Shown here: piece after piece, positions 18,741-27,059 of the stretch
Layout: each line of letters starts with the position of its first letter
Position numbering within the stretch: position 1 is the stretch's first letter
Program-made: the position numbers and the translations under genes
NCBI GenBank assembly: GCA_035503515.1
Contig: DATJTJ010000036.1
Location: 100,524 to 164,523 of the forward strand
From: DAIDKA01 sp035503515
GTDB taxonomy: Bacteria; Pseudomonadota; Gammaproteobacteria; Steroidobacterales; Steroidobacteraceae
Length of the DNA: 64,000 bases
Direction: 5' to 3'
Notes under the pieces: generated by a model
What the model saw: the letters and a program-made list of their open reading frames with translations, nothing else
What the model was told of the DNA's origin: nothing
The model's database searches: none

Positions 18741-20180
18741 ATGGAAATCATATCCAAGTCATCCCTGCCGGCCGTCGGCGCCCCGCCCCGACCGTGGGAC
18801 GCCCGGCTCGGGCGCCGGCTGGTCACGCCGCTGAAGGACACCTGGGTCACGCCCAACCACCTGACCACCGTGCGCCTGGTCGTCGGGCTGGCAGGCGCGC
18901 TGGCCTTCACCCCGGGGACCTGGGGCTGGACCAACGTTGCGGCGCTGCTGGTGATCCTGTCGAATTTCCTGGATCACACCGACGGGGAACTGGCGCGCAT
19001 CAGCGGCAAGACCAGCCGCATCGGTCATCTCTACGACCTGGCCAGCGACGCCGTGGTCACGATCCTGCTGTTCTGCTGCATCGGCATCGGCGTGGCCGCC
19101 AGCGGCGCGCGCAGTATCCCCTTCGGGTTACCCGCCGGGCTCATGGGCGCCGTGGCGGGCGCCGCCGTGGCGCTCATCTTCTATCTGCGCATGCGTATCG
19201 AGGAGCTGCTGGGCAAGGCAGGCACCCGCCAGGGATCCATTGCCGGCTTCGAAACCGAGGATGTCCTGTACCTGCTGCCCCTGGTCACCCTGTTCGGCGT
19301 GCTGCCGCCATTCCTCATGGCGGCCGTGGTGGGCGCACCGCTGTTCGCGCTGCTGGTGATCGCGGATTTCGTGCGGGTACGGCGCCGGCCGGTCGCGACG
19401 CTGCCGGCGACGCGGGCAGTGGCCGAGAAGAACGCCGATCCGCAACTCGAGGCCGCGCTGCAGCCGAATCTGTCCGGCCTGGACGAGGATGCCCTGCGCC
19501 GCCAGTACCGCGAACAGGGCAGCTTCCTGTACGTGCCCGGCTTCCTGCCCGCGCAGTTCACCGCGCGGCTGGTGGCAGCCGTCGATGACGTGGCGGCGGT
19601 CGTGAACCGCAACTACCTGCCCGGTCACAAGCAGGGCGGCAGCGTCAGCCGCCACCGCATCGATGAGCTCGCCCCCTTCATCGCACAGCTCTATCGTTCA
19701 CCGGCGCTGCTGAGCTGGCTGAGCGCGCTGACCGGCGATCGCCTGCAGCTGTCGCCGGCCGATGACCCGCATGCCTATGCGCTGTACTTCTATTCCCGGC
19801 CCGGGGACCACATCGGCTGGCACTACGATACCTCCTATTATTCCGGGCGACGCTACACGCTGCTGTTCGGCATCGTCGACCGGTCGACCTGCCGCCTGGA
19901 CTACGAGCTTCACACGCGCGAGCCGGACCGCGTGCCGCAGTCCGGCTCGCTGCAGATTCCGCCGGGCGGCCTGGTGTTCTTCGATGGTGACAAGCTGCGT
20001 CACCGCATCACGCCGATCGGCGCCGGCGAGTTCCGCGTCTCGCTGACCTTCGAGTACCTCACGAGCCAGCACATGAGCCCGTGGTGGCGCTTCGTGTCGA
20101 ACATGAAGGACGCCATCGCCTACTTCGGATTCCGCCAGGTGTTCAGCCGCATGTTCAGGGGACGCGCGCCGACTCCATGA
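18741..20180 (+). CDS. Fusion: CDP-alcohol phosphatidyltransferase + Fe(II)/2-oxoglutarate dioxygenase-like domain
   Basis: A 479-residue two-domain protein. Residues about 35-215 form a polytopic CDP-alcohol phosphatidyltransferase with the full signature DxxDGxxAR(x8)GxxxDxxxD (D78, D81, G82, A85, R86, G95, D99, D103). Residues about 255-445 form a prolyl-hydroxylase-like Fe(II)/2OG dioxygenase with HxD at H361/D363, the distal histidine H421 and the 2OG-binding arginine R432. CDP-alcohol transferases join a CDP-activated moiety to an alcohol in the membrane; the fused oxygenase could hydroxylate the product or its head group. Neighbouring genes make and activate aminoethylphosphonate, so a hydroxylated phosphonolipid is the favoured product. 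All key residues of both domains are present. Its stop overlaps the next start. Confidence 0.85.
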   Translation: MEIISKSSLPAVGAPPRPWDARLGRRLVTPLKDTWVTPNHLTTVRLVVGLAGALAFTPGTWGWTNVAALLVILSNFLDHTDGELARISGKTSRIGHLYDLASDAVVTILLFCCIGIGVAASGARSIPFGLPAGLMGAVAGAAVALIFYLRMRIEELLGKAGTRQGSIAGFETEDVLYLLPLVTLFGVLPPFLMAAVVGAPLFALLVIADFVRVRRRPVATLPATRAVAEKNADPQLEAALQPNLSGLDEDALRRQYREQGSFLYVPGFLPAQFTARLVAAVDDVAAVVNRNYLPGHKQGGSVSRHRIDELAPFIAQLYRSPALLSWLSALTGDRLQLSPADDPHAYALYFYSRPGDHIGWHYDTSYYSGRRYTLLFGIVDRSTCRLDYELHTREPDRVPQSGSLQIPPGGLVFFDGDKLRHRITPIGAGEFRVSLTFEYLTSQHMSPWWRFVSNMKDAIAYFGFRQVFSRMFRGRAPTP

Positions 20181-21172
20181 GGCGTCTGGGATCGTGGCTA
20201 CTCACCGGCGGCTTGCTGTTGTTCGTGGCCCTGCTGGTGACGCAGGGCCTGCCGGCGGTTCTCGCGACCCTCGCGGCAGCCGGCTGGGGGTTGCTGGCCG
20301 TCTCTGCGTTCCATCTGCTGCCGCTGATCATCGACGCGGGGGCGATCCGTGCGCTGTACCTGCGGGGCCAGACCCAGCACGGCCTGCGGGACGCGGTGCT
20401 GACGCGCTGGATCGGTGAGTCGGCGAACAGTCTGATGCCGGCGGGCCAGCTCGGCGGGCCGGTGTTCATGGCGCGGCATCTTTCACAGCGCGGCATGGCC
20501 ATGCCGCAGGCGGCCGCGGTGATCACGGTCAGCACCACGCTGCAGACCTTCGGCCAGATCCTGTTCGCGCTGCTGGGTGTGCTGCTGCTGGGCGCCCGTG
20601 CCGGCGGCCTCTCGGAGCAGGCGCTGCGCAACATGGCCCTCGGAGCGAGCGGCTTCCTGGCACTGCAGATCGTGGGCTTCTACTACCTGCAGCGCCGCGG
20701 TTTCTTCAGCAAGCTGCTGCGCCTGGTCACGCGTCTGGCGGGCTCGCAGAAATGGTCCGGGCTGATGACGCAGGCGCAGGCCATCGATGCGGCCGTGGAG
20801 GCGACCTACTCCCGCAGTGGCCCGGTGGCCCTGAGTTTCCTCGCAAGCCTGATCGGCTGGCTGGCGGGGGCCGGTGAGGTCTACCTGATCCTGCGGTTCG
20901 TGGGCCATCCGGTCAGCTGGGTGACCGCACTGCTGCTGGAGAGTCTCGGACAGGCCGTGCGCGGCGCCGCATTCGCGGTGCCCGGCGCCCTGGGCGTGCA
21001 GGAAACCGGCTACGTACTGCTGGCGCCCTTCGCCGGACTCACGCCGGATGTCGCGCTGGCACTGTCCCTGGCCAAGCGGGTGCGCGAATTGCTGCTGGGA
21101 TTGCCGGGCCTGATCTATCTGCGGCTTGCGGGCCGCTCCGGCGGCGCGGCAACCGGCGCCGTCCCGCCTTGA
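20177..21172 (+). CDS. Flippase-like membrane protein (LPG-synthase TM / HpnL-like family)
   Basis: 331 residues, ATG overlapping the previous stop (ATGA); the longer in-frame reading from 20081 has no membrane sequence and is rejected. Eight or so hydrophobic segments and the motif RWIGESANSLMPAGQLGGPV place it in the UPF0104 / lysylphosphatidylglycerol synthase TM-region superfamily, close to HpnL-type proteins. Members are found beside lipid-modifying enzymes and the family includes the flippase half of MprF. Here it probably moves the phosphonolipid, or a precursor, across the inner membrane; this is inferred from the operon, not shown. Confidence 0.8.
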   Translation: MRRLGSWLLTGGLLLFVALLVTQGLPAVLATLAAAGWGLLAVSAFHLLPLIIDAGAIRALYLRGQTQHGLRDAVLTRWIGESANSLMPAGQLGGPVFMARHLSQRGMAMPQAAAVITVSTTLQTFGQILFALLGVLLLGARAGGLSEQALRNMALGASGFLALQIVGFYYLQRRGFFSKLLRLVTRLAGSQKWSGLMTQAQAIDAAVEATYSRSGPVALSFLASLIGWLAGAGEVYLILRFVGHPVSWVTALLLESLGQAVRGAAFAVPGALGVQETGYVLLAPFAGLTPDVALALSLAKRVRELLLGLPGLIYLRLAGRSGGAATGAVPP

Positions 21173-21181
21173 ACCGGTAGT

Positions 21182-21192
21182 GGTGTGATAAT
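21182..21192 (+). promoter_or_regulatory. Possible extended -10 promoter before the nucleotidyltransferase gene
   Basis: In the only sizeable gap of the operon (32 bp) the sequence TGTGATAAT matches an extended -10 (TGnTATAAT) at 12/13 bases before the ATG at 21205. There is no well-spaced -35. It could give an internal transcript of the nucleotidyltransferase, PEP mutase, decarboxylase and transaminase genes. Confidence 0.25.
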
Positions 21193-21204
21193 GTTTCGGC
21201 AATC

Positions 21205-21972
21205 ATGAGAGCCATTCTGCTTGCTGCCGGGCGCGGCTCCCGGTTGTCCGCCGGGGGACCCCATCTTCCCAAGTGCCTGCTGAGGTTCGGCGGCGAGACC
21301 CTGCTGGAGCGGCACCTGCGGCTGCTGCAGGCGGCCGGGGTGCGGGAGGTCGTCCTCGGCCTGGGTTTCGAGCGCGAGGTCGTCGAGGCGGAGCTGGCGC
21401 GCCTCGCGGCGCTCGGATTGCCGCGCGCCGAGGTGGTCATCAACGAGCGTTTCACCCTGGGCAGCGTCCTCACCGTGCATGTCGCGGCCGAGGCGCTCTG
21501 CCGCGGCGGCGACGTGCTGCTGATGGATGCCGACGTGCTCTACGATGAGCGCATCATGAGGCCGCTGACCGAAGGTGCCGCCTGCGAGAACCGCATACTC
21601 ATCGACCGCGAATTCGAGCCGGGGGATGAGCCGGTCAAGGTGTGCGTCCGGGAAGGCGTGCCGGTGGAGCTGCGCAAGCAGGTGGCCGCGGGCCTGCGCT
21701 ATGACACCATCGGCGAGTCGGTGGGCTTCTTCCGGTTCGAGGAGCGCGCCGCGCGACGTCTCGCGCAGCTCGTCGCCGGCTACGAGGCGGGCGGCCGCAG
21801 CCATCTGCCCCACGAGGAAACCCTGCGGGACCTGATCCTGGAGGGCAGCCAGGTTTTCAGGATCGTCGATGTGACCGGGGCGCCCTGGATCGAGATCGAC
21901 TTTCCGGCGGATGTGGAGCGGGCGCGGACCGAAATCCTGCCGCAGCTGTCCTCCTCGGGAGTGACCGCGTGA
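21205..21972 (+). CDS. Sugar/phosphocholine-type cytidylyltransferase (LicC-like NTP transferase)
   Basis: 255 residues. The N-terminus MRAILLAAGRGSRL...PKCLLRFGGETLLERHL is the classic nucleotidyltransferase loop, and DVLLMDADVLYDE supplies the metal-binding aspartates. The closest functional relatives are LicC-type phosphocholine and related cytidylyltransferases that make CDP-activated small molecules. It sits between the flippase-like gene and a PEP mutase that carries its own nucleotidyltransferase domain, so the operon has two such activities. One could activate aminoethylphosphonate to CMP-AEP and the other a second head group or a different intermediate. Its stop overlaps the next GTG. 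Confidence 0.83.
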   Translation: MRAILLAAGRGSRLSAGGPHLPKCLLRFGGETLLERHLRLLQAAGVREVVLGLGFEREVVEAELARLAALGLPRAEVVINERFTLGSVLTVHVAAEALCRGGDVLLMDADVLYDERIMRPLTEGAACENRILIDREFEPGDEPVKVCVREGVPVELRKQVAAGLRYDTIGESVGFFRFEERAARRLAQLVAGYEAGGRSHLPHEETLRDLILEGSQVFRIVDVTGAPWIEIDFPADVERARTEILPQLSSSGVTA

Positions 21973-23669
21973 GCGCAACTCTGCCCACCCCGCCGCCGCC
22001 GCAGCCGGTGCGCCTGTCGCGCAGTGCCCAGCTGCGACGGATGCTGCTCAGCCCGGAACTCGAGTTCCTGATGGAAGCGCACAATGGCCTCTCGGCGCGC
22101 ATCGTCCGGGAAGCCGGGTTCCGCGGCATCTGGGCTTCCGGATTGTCCATCTCGGCGCAGTTCGGCGTGCGGGACAACAACGAGGCGAGCTGGACCCAGG
22201 TCGTGGACATGCTGGAGTTCATGGCCGATGCCAGCGACCTGCCGATCCTGCTCGACGGGGATACCGGCTACGGGAATTTCAACAACCTGCGCCGGCTGGT
22301 ACGCAAGCTGGAGCAGCGGGGCATCGGCGGCGTCTGCATCGAAGACAAGATCTTCCCCAAGACCAACAGCTTCCTGAATGGCGAGCGTCAGCCGCTGGCG
22401 GACGTCGACGAGTTCGCGGGCAAGATTGCCGCGGGCAAGGACACGCAGACCGATCCGGACTTCTGCATCGTGGCGCGGGTCGAGGCGCTGATCGCGGGCT
22501 GGGGCATGGAGGAGGCGCTGCGGCGCGCCGAGGCCTACCGGCGGGCGGGTGCGGATGCCATCCTCATCCACAGCAAGCTGTCGCGGCCGGACGAGATCCT
22601 CGCCTTCGCGCGCGAGTGGGGCAATCGGGCGCCGCTGGTCATCGTCCCGACCAAGTACTACAGCACGCCGAGCGAGGTGTTCCGCAAGGCGGGCATCAGC
22701 ACCGTGATCTGGGCCAATCACCTGGTGCGCTCCTCGGCGGCCGCGATGCAGGCCGTGGCGCGCGACATCCACGACAACCAGACGGTGGTGAACGTCGAGG
22801 ACCGCATCGTGTCGGTGGAGGAGATCTTCAGACTCCAGGATGCCGACGAGTACTCGGCAGCCGAGCGGCTGTACCTGTCCTCCGCATCCGTGTCGCGGGC
22901 GGCCATCGTGCTGGCCGCGGGCCGGGGCCGTGGCCTGGAGACGCAGACGGCGGACCGGCCGAAGATCATGCTGAACATCGCCGGCAAGCCGCTGCTGCGC
23001 TGGCTGATCGACGGCTTCAAGAAGCAGCAGGTCAATCAGATCACGGTGGTGGGCGGCTATCGCGCCGATGCCATCGACACCGCCGGCATTCAGCTGCTGC
23101 TCAACGAGCGCCACGCGCACACCGGCGAACTCGCCTCCCTGGTCTGCGCGACCGGCGCGCTCGAGGTCGATACCGTCATTGCCTATGGCGACCTGCTGTT
23201 CCGCAGCTACGTGCTGCGTGCGCTGGTGGAGAGCAAGGGCGAGTTCTCGGTGGTCGTGGACTCCTCGGGCTCCGGCGCCGACAACCGTACGGTGCGCGAC
23301 TTCGCCTTCTGCAGCCGCGCCGATGATCGGGGCCTGTTCGGCACGCCGGTCAGGCTCGAACGGATGGTGGCGGGCAAGGAGGCCGCGGCTGCCGCCGTGG
23401 CCGAGGCTGCGCACGGCCGCTGGATCGGGCTGCTGAACGTCAGTCGCGCCGGTGTGCCGCGACTGAAGCGCGTGCTGGCACAGCTGCAGGCCCGCGCGGA
23501 TTTCGACTCCCTCGACATGCCGGCGCTGCTCAACGCCCTGGTGGCCGATGGCGCCGCCATCGATGTGCAGTACGTGCATGGTCACTGGCGCGGTGTCAAC
23601 GACCTGGAGGACCTGCACTCCGCGGTGGATTTCGCGCATTCGCAGGCGCCGCTTGCTCCAGGCACGTGA
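21969..23669 (+). CDS. Phosphoenolpyruvate mutase fused to nucleotidyltransferase
   Basis: 566 residues with a GTG start overlapping the previous stop. Residues about 20-300 are a PEP mutase of the isocitrate-lyase superfamily: the diagnostic motif EDKIFPKTNS is at 125-134, with LLDGDTGYGNFNN upstream. PEP mutase converts PEP to phosphonopyruvate and commits to C-P bond synthesis; the EDKxxxxxNS motif separates it from lyases acting on other substrates. Residues about 311-550 are a second NTP transferase (AAIVLAAGRGRG...PKIMLNIAGKPLLRWLID). Such PEP mutase-nucleotidyltransferase fusions are known in phosphonate pathways that proceed through a CMP-activated phosphonate. Downstream decarboxylase and transaminase genes complete aminoethylphosphonate synthesis. 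Confidence 0.93.
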   Translation: MSATLPTPPPPQPVRLSRSAQLRRMLLSPELEFLMEAHNGLSARIVREAGFRGIWASGLSISAQFGVRDNNEASWTQVVDMLEFMADASDLPILLDGDTGYGNFNNLRRLVRKLEQRGIGGVCIEDKIFPKTNSFLNGERQPLADVDEFAGKIAAGKDTQTDPDFCIVARVEALIAGWGMEEALRRAEAYRRAGADAILIHSKLSRPDEILAFAREWGNRAPLVIVPTKYYSTPSEVFRKAGISTVIWANHLVRSSAAAMQAVARDIHDNQTVVNVEDRIVSVEEIFRLQDADEYSAAERLYLSSASVSRAAIVLAAGRGRGLETQTADRPKIMLNIAGKPLLRWLIDGFKKQQVNQITVVGGYRADAIDTAGIQLLLNERHAHTGELASLVCATGALEVDTVIAYGDLLFRSYVLRALVESKGEFSVVVDSSGSGADNRTVRDFAFCSRADDRGLFGTPVRLERMVAGKEAAAAAVAEAAHGRWIGLLNVSRAGVPRLKRVLAQLQARADFDSLDMPALLNALVADGAAIDVQYVHGHWRGVNDLEDLHSAVDFAHSQAPLAPGT

Positions 23670-24834
23670 GTTCGTCGAGGCCGCGCGCGCGCGCGGCTTC
23701 CAGTGGTATGCGGGCGTTCCCTGTTCGTACCTGACGCCGTTCATCAACCACGTGTTGCAGGACCCGCAGCTGCACTACGTTTCAATGGCGAACGAAGGAG
23801 ACGCCGTGGCCCTGGCCGCGGGCGTCGCGCTGGCGGGCGACGGTCGTGGCGGCCCGGGACGCGGCATCGCCATGATGCAGAATTCCGGACTGGGCAATGC
23901 CGTGAGTCCCCTGACCTCCCTCACCTGGACCTTCGGCCTCCCGCAGCTGCTGATCGTCACCTGGCGCGGCCAGCCGGGCGTGCCGGATGAACCGCAGCAT
24001 GCCCTGATGGGGCCGATCACGCCCCGGATGCTCGAAACCATGCAGATCGGCTGGGAACTGTTTCCGACCGAGGCCGCACAGCTGGAGGCAGCGCTCGATC
24101 GCGCGCTCGCGCACATGAACACGACCGGACGCTGCTACGCGCTGCTGATGCAGAAGGGCAGCGTCGCCCCGACCGAGCTGCACGCCGAGCCGCCGACGGT
24201 GGTTGCGGCCGCGCCCGCCGCGCGCGTGCTCGTGCGGCGCAGCGCCACGACGCCGCAGCTGCGGCCCTCGCGCGCGCAGGCGCTTCGGGAAATCGTCGCG
24301 CATTCGGACCAAAGCGCGACGGTGCTGCTGGCCACCACGGGTTTCTGCGGGCGGGAGCTGTATGCGGTGGCCGATCGCGCCAGCCATCTGTACATGGTCG
24401 GGTCCATGGGCTGCGTGACCCCGCTGGCGCTCGGTCTGGCACTGGCGCGCCCGGACCTGAAAGTCATCGCACTGGATGGCGACGGCGCGGCACTGATGCG
24501 GCTGGGGGCATTCGCGACCATCGGTGCGAGCGCGCCGCGCAATCTGTGGCACCTGCTGCTGGACAACAGCGTCCATGAGTCCACCGGCGCCCAGGCCACG
24601 GTGTCCGCGACGGTGGCCTTTGCCGATGTGGCCTCCGCCTGCGGCTACCGGTCCTGCCTGGATACCGATTCGGTGGCGGAGCTCCCTGGCTGGCTGCGGC
24701 CCGGTGACGGGCCGCATTTCGCAAGGCTCCTGACCCGCACCGGCACGCCGCCGGACCTGCCGCGGCCGAAGATCAGCCCCGCGCAGGTGCGCGAGCGCTT
24801 CATGCAGCACATCAGTTCCGGAGGCCGTTCGTGA
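23653..24834 (+). CDS. Phosphonopyruvate decarboxylase
   Basis: 393 residues from a TTG start that overlaps the PEP mutase by 17 bases; earlier in-frame starts give Arg-rich sequence with no homology. This ThDP enzyme removes CO2 from phosphonopyruvate to give phosphonoacetaldehyde, pulling the unfavourable mutase reaction forward. E48 in MANEGDA is the cofactor-activating glutamate, and the ThDP/Mg motif begins GDG at 276-278 and ends at N305 in LLLDN. The N-terminal GVPCSYLTPFINHV is typical of Ppd/Aep decarboxylases. It sits directly between pepM and an AEP-type transaminase, as in canonical phosphonate operons. Confidence 0.92.
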   Translation: MLQAREFVEAARARGFQWYAGVPCSYLTPFINHVLQDPQLHYVSMANEGDAVALAAGVALAGDGRGGPGRGIAMMQNSGLGNAVSPLTSLTWTFGLPQLLIVTWRGQPGVPDEPQHALMGPITPRMLETMQIGWELFPTEAAQLEAALDRALAHMNTTGRCYALLMQKGSVAPTELHAEPPTVVAAAPAARVLVRRSATTPQLRPSRAQALREIVAHSDQSATVLLATTGFCGRELYAVADRASHLYMVGSMGCVTPLALGLALARPDLKVIALDGDGAALMRLGAFATIGASAPRNLWHLLLDNSVHESTGAQATVSATVAFADVASACGYRSCLDTDSVAELPGWLRPGDGPHFARLLTRTGTPPDLPRPKISPAQVRERFMQHISSGGRS

Positions 24835-25898
24835 TCCTGCTGAATCCTGGCCCCGTGACCCTGAGCGAACGCGTGCGCCGCAGCCTGCTCAATCCGGACC
24901 TCTGTCACCGCGAACCGGAATTCTTCGACCTTCAGGACGAGATCCGCAGCGGGCTGCTTGCGGTGTACGACCTGGATCCGGCGCAGTGGTCCGCGGTGCT
25001 GATGACCGGTTCCGGCACTGCCGCCGTCGACAGCATGATGGCGAGCCTGCCGCATCGGCAGGCCCGGGTGCTGGTGCTGGACAACGGCGTCTACGGCGAG
25101 CGCATGACACAGATGTGCGCCCAGTACGGTATCGCGCATGAAGCGCTGCGCGGGCAGTGGCTGCGGGCACCGGATGTCGAGCAGGTGGCCGCGCGCCTGG
25201 GCAGCGGCCGGTTCACGCACCTGGCGGCGGTCCATCATGAGACCACCACCGGACGGCTGACGGACCTTGATTCCCTGGCAGGCCTGTGCGGCCTGCATGG
25301 CGTGCAGCTGCTGGTCGACGGCGTCAGCAGTTTCGGCGCGGAAGGGATCGATTTCACGGCTCCGGCCCTGGCCGCCGTCGCCGCGACGGCCAACAAATGC
25401 CTGCACGGCGTGCCGGGCATCTCCTTCGTGATCGCGCGCCGCGCAGCCCTGGACCGTGCCGAGAGCCGGACGTTCTATCTGGACCTGGCCCGCCTGGCCC
25501 GCCTGCAGGAGCAGCGCAACACCCCGTTCACGCCGGCCGTGCATGCCTGCTATGGACTGCGCGAGGCGCTGCGCGAATACCGCGAACAGGGAGGCCGCAG
25601 CGCGCGCCATCAGCGTTATGCGGCCCTTGCCGGACAGGTGCGGTCGGGGCTGGCGCAGCTCGGTATCGAGGGGCTGCTGCGCCCGCAGGAGTCCTCGGTG
25701 GTGCTGCGGGCGTATCATCTGCCGCGCGGTGTCGCCTATCCACAGCTGCACGATGCGCTCAAGGCGGACGGCTTCGTGATCTACGCCGGTCAGGGCGACC
25801 TGTCGCGCACCCTGTTCCGTATTTCCACCATGGGGGAGATCGCCCCGGATGACATCGCCCGCCTGATCGCCAGCTGCCGGCGTGTCTGCGGCGCCTGA
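24831..25898 (+). CDS. 2-aminoethylphosphonate transaminase-like PLP enzyme
   Basis: 355 residues, GTG start overlapping the decarboxylase stop. It is a class V (PhnW/serine-glyoxylate type) aminotransferase starting MILLNPGPVTLSERVRRSLL; the Schiff-base lysine is K189 in ATANKCLHGVPG and D163 in LLVDGVSSFG binds the PLP ring nitrogen. In phosphonate biosynthesis PhnW-type enzymes aminate phosphonoacetaldehyde to 2-aminoethylphosphonate. Position after pepM and the decarboxylase supports the biosynthetic direction. The same enzyme could run in the degradative direction, but no phosphonatase (phnX) is nearby. Confidence 0.9.
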   Translation: MILLNPGPVTLSERVRRSLLNPDLCHREPEFFDLQDEIRSGLLAVYDLDPAQWSAVLMTGSGTAAVDSMMASLPHRQARVLVLDNGVYGERMTQMCAQYGIAHEALRGQWLRAPDVEQVAARLGSGRFTHLAAVHHETTTGRLTDLDSLAGLCGLHGVQLLVDGVSSFGAEGIDFTAPALAAVAATANKCLHGVPGISFVIARRAALDRAESRTFYLDLARLARLQEQRNTPFTPAVHACYGLREALREYREQGGRSARHQRYAALAGQVRSGLAQLGIEGLLRPQESSVVLRAYHLPRGVAYPQLHDALKADGFVIYAGQGDLSRTLFRISTMGEIAPDDIARLIASCRRVCGA

Positions 25899-25917
25899 TG
25901 TACGAGGGATAAGCCCG

Positions 25918-26607
25918 ATGACGCAACGTCCGCTCAAACTGCTGTCTTCCATGGCCGCCCGCGAAGTGCTGGCCGAACTGATCCGGGGCTTCACGGCCGA
26001 AACCGGACGGCCGGTGGCCGCCGAGGCCGCCGGCGGAGTGGAGGTGGCCAGGCGCGTCCAGGCCGGCGAGGCGGTTGACGTGGTGGTGCTCTCGGACAGC
26101 GCCATCGACAAGCTGATCGGTGCCGCCGCGCTGCGGCCGGGCCGGGTGGACCTGGTCAAGTCCGGAGTCGCGATCGCCGTGCGCAGCGGCGCCCGGCGTC
26201 CCGACATCAGCACCGAGGCGGCCGTGAAGGCCGCCGTGTCGGCCGCGGCCTCGCTGAGCTACTCGACCGGTCCCAGCGGTGTGTACCTGGAAAAGCTGTT
26301 CGAACGATGGGGTCTTCTCGAGGCCATCCGGACGCGCATCGTCGTGCCGCCGCCCGGAATTCCGGTCGGATCCCTGGTGGCTTCCGGCACCGCGGCCCTG
26401 GGCTTCCAACAGCTCAGCGAACTCATGAACGTGGCGGGCATCGAGGTGCTCGGGCCATTGCCGGCTTCGATCCAGACCATCACCACCTTCTCCGCGGGCA
26501 TCGGCGTCGGCTGCGACCAGCCGCAGCTGGCCGCGCAGTTGCTGGACTTCATGCGCCGTCCCGCCGCCGCGGAAGTCAAGCAGCGCTTCGGGATGGAGGC
26601 CGCCTAG
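25918..26607 (+). CDS. ModA-like substrate-binding protein without signal peptide
   Basis: 229 residues, ATG at 25918 with a GAGG ribosome site; an in-frame extension to 25882 adds 12 non-homologous residues. The fold is a type-2 periplasmic binding domain of the ModA/extracellular solute-binding class (LLSSMAAREVLAELIRGF, YSTGPSGVYLEKLFERWG, ASGTAALGFQQLSEL). It begins directly with the first beta strand and has no signal peptide, so it should be cytoplasmic unless the start is wrong. No transporter genes adjoin it. It follows the phosphonolipid operon by 19 bp and may be co-transcribed, but a link in function is not visible. The ligand is unknown; similar signal-less proteins occur in many genomes. 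Confidence 0.7.
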   Translation: MTQRPLKLLSSMAAREVLAELIRGFTAETGRPVAAEAAGGVEVARRVQAGEAVDVVVLSDSAIDKLIGAAALRPGRVDLVKSGVAIAVRSGARRPDISTEAAVKAAVSAAASLSYSTGPSGVYLEKLFERWGLLEAIRTRIVVPPPGIPVGSLVASGTAALGFQQLSELMNVAGIEVLGPLPASIQTITTFSAGIGVGCDQPQLAAQLLDFMRRPAAAEVKQRFGMEAA

Positions 26608-27047
26608 GAACTGGCGAGCTTGTGGGCTGCCACGCCGCAGACCCAATCGACGATGGCAGACGTCTCCGGATCCGCGCTGGCCGGCTTCCAGCGATCGGCC
26701 GCCAGGTCGGATCGGCTGGCAGCGCCTGCGGGACCCCGCGCTTCGGGCGCGGCGTACTCGGTGCGGCTCAGGACCTGGAAGCGGCTCGCCTTGCAATCGA
26801 AGGCGCCGTCCTCCACGACGGAACGCGGTCCGGGCGCGGATCCGTAGTATTCGAAAAGCAGCCGCGCTGCCACGTAGCCGGTCTGCTGGCTGATGCTGTC
26901 CACATCCACCTGGATCGAGTGATTGCCATGGCCCGTCTGCATCGCGTACGCCCATTGTTCGGCGTGGGCCACGGGTAACAGCACGCCGCCGGCAAGCATT
27001 GCCGCGGCGGCCAGCGGGAGCATTCGTGGCATCATGCGGCCGATCAT
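26604..27047 (-). CDS. Exported protein of unknown function
   Basis: 147 residues with a clear signal peptide (MLPLAAAAMLAGGVLLPVAHA, cleavage near residue 28). The mature part begins EQWAYAMQTGHGNHSIQVDVDSI and has two cysteines (FDCKASRF and DWVCGVAAHK) that may form a disulphide. The layout resembles surface-adhesin E-like small periplasmic proteins, but no family is certain. It is convergent with the ModA-like gene, with overlapping stops, and 12 bp beyond the divergent start of nothing else; the zinc-finger gene lies just upstream on the same strand. Confidence 0.55.
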   Translation of the reverse strand: MIGRMMPRMLPLAAAAMLAGGVLLPVAHAEQWAYAMQTGHGNHSIQVDVDSISQQTGYVAARLLFEYYGSAPGPRSVVEDGAFDCKASRFQVLSRTEYAAPEARGPAGAASRSDLAADRWKPASADPETSAIVDWVCGVAAHKLASS

Positions 27048-27059
27048 GGCACAGCGCGC

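Noticed and set aside
24831..25898. AEP transaminase in phosphonate degradation
   Set aside because: There is no phosphonatase gene, and the transaminase overlaps phosphonopyruvate decarboxylase and PEP mutase genes, so synthesis is the better reading.
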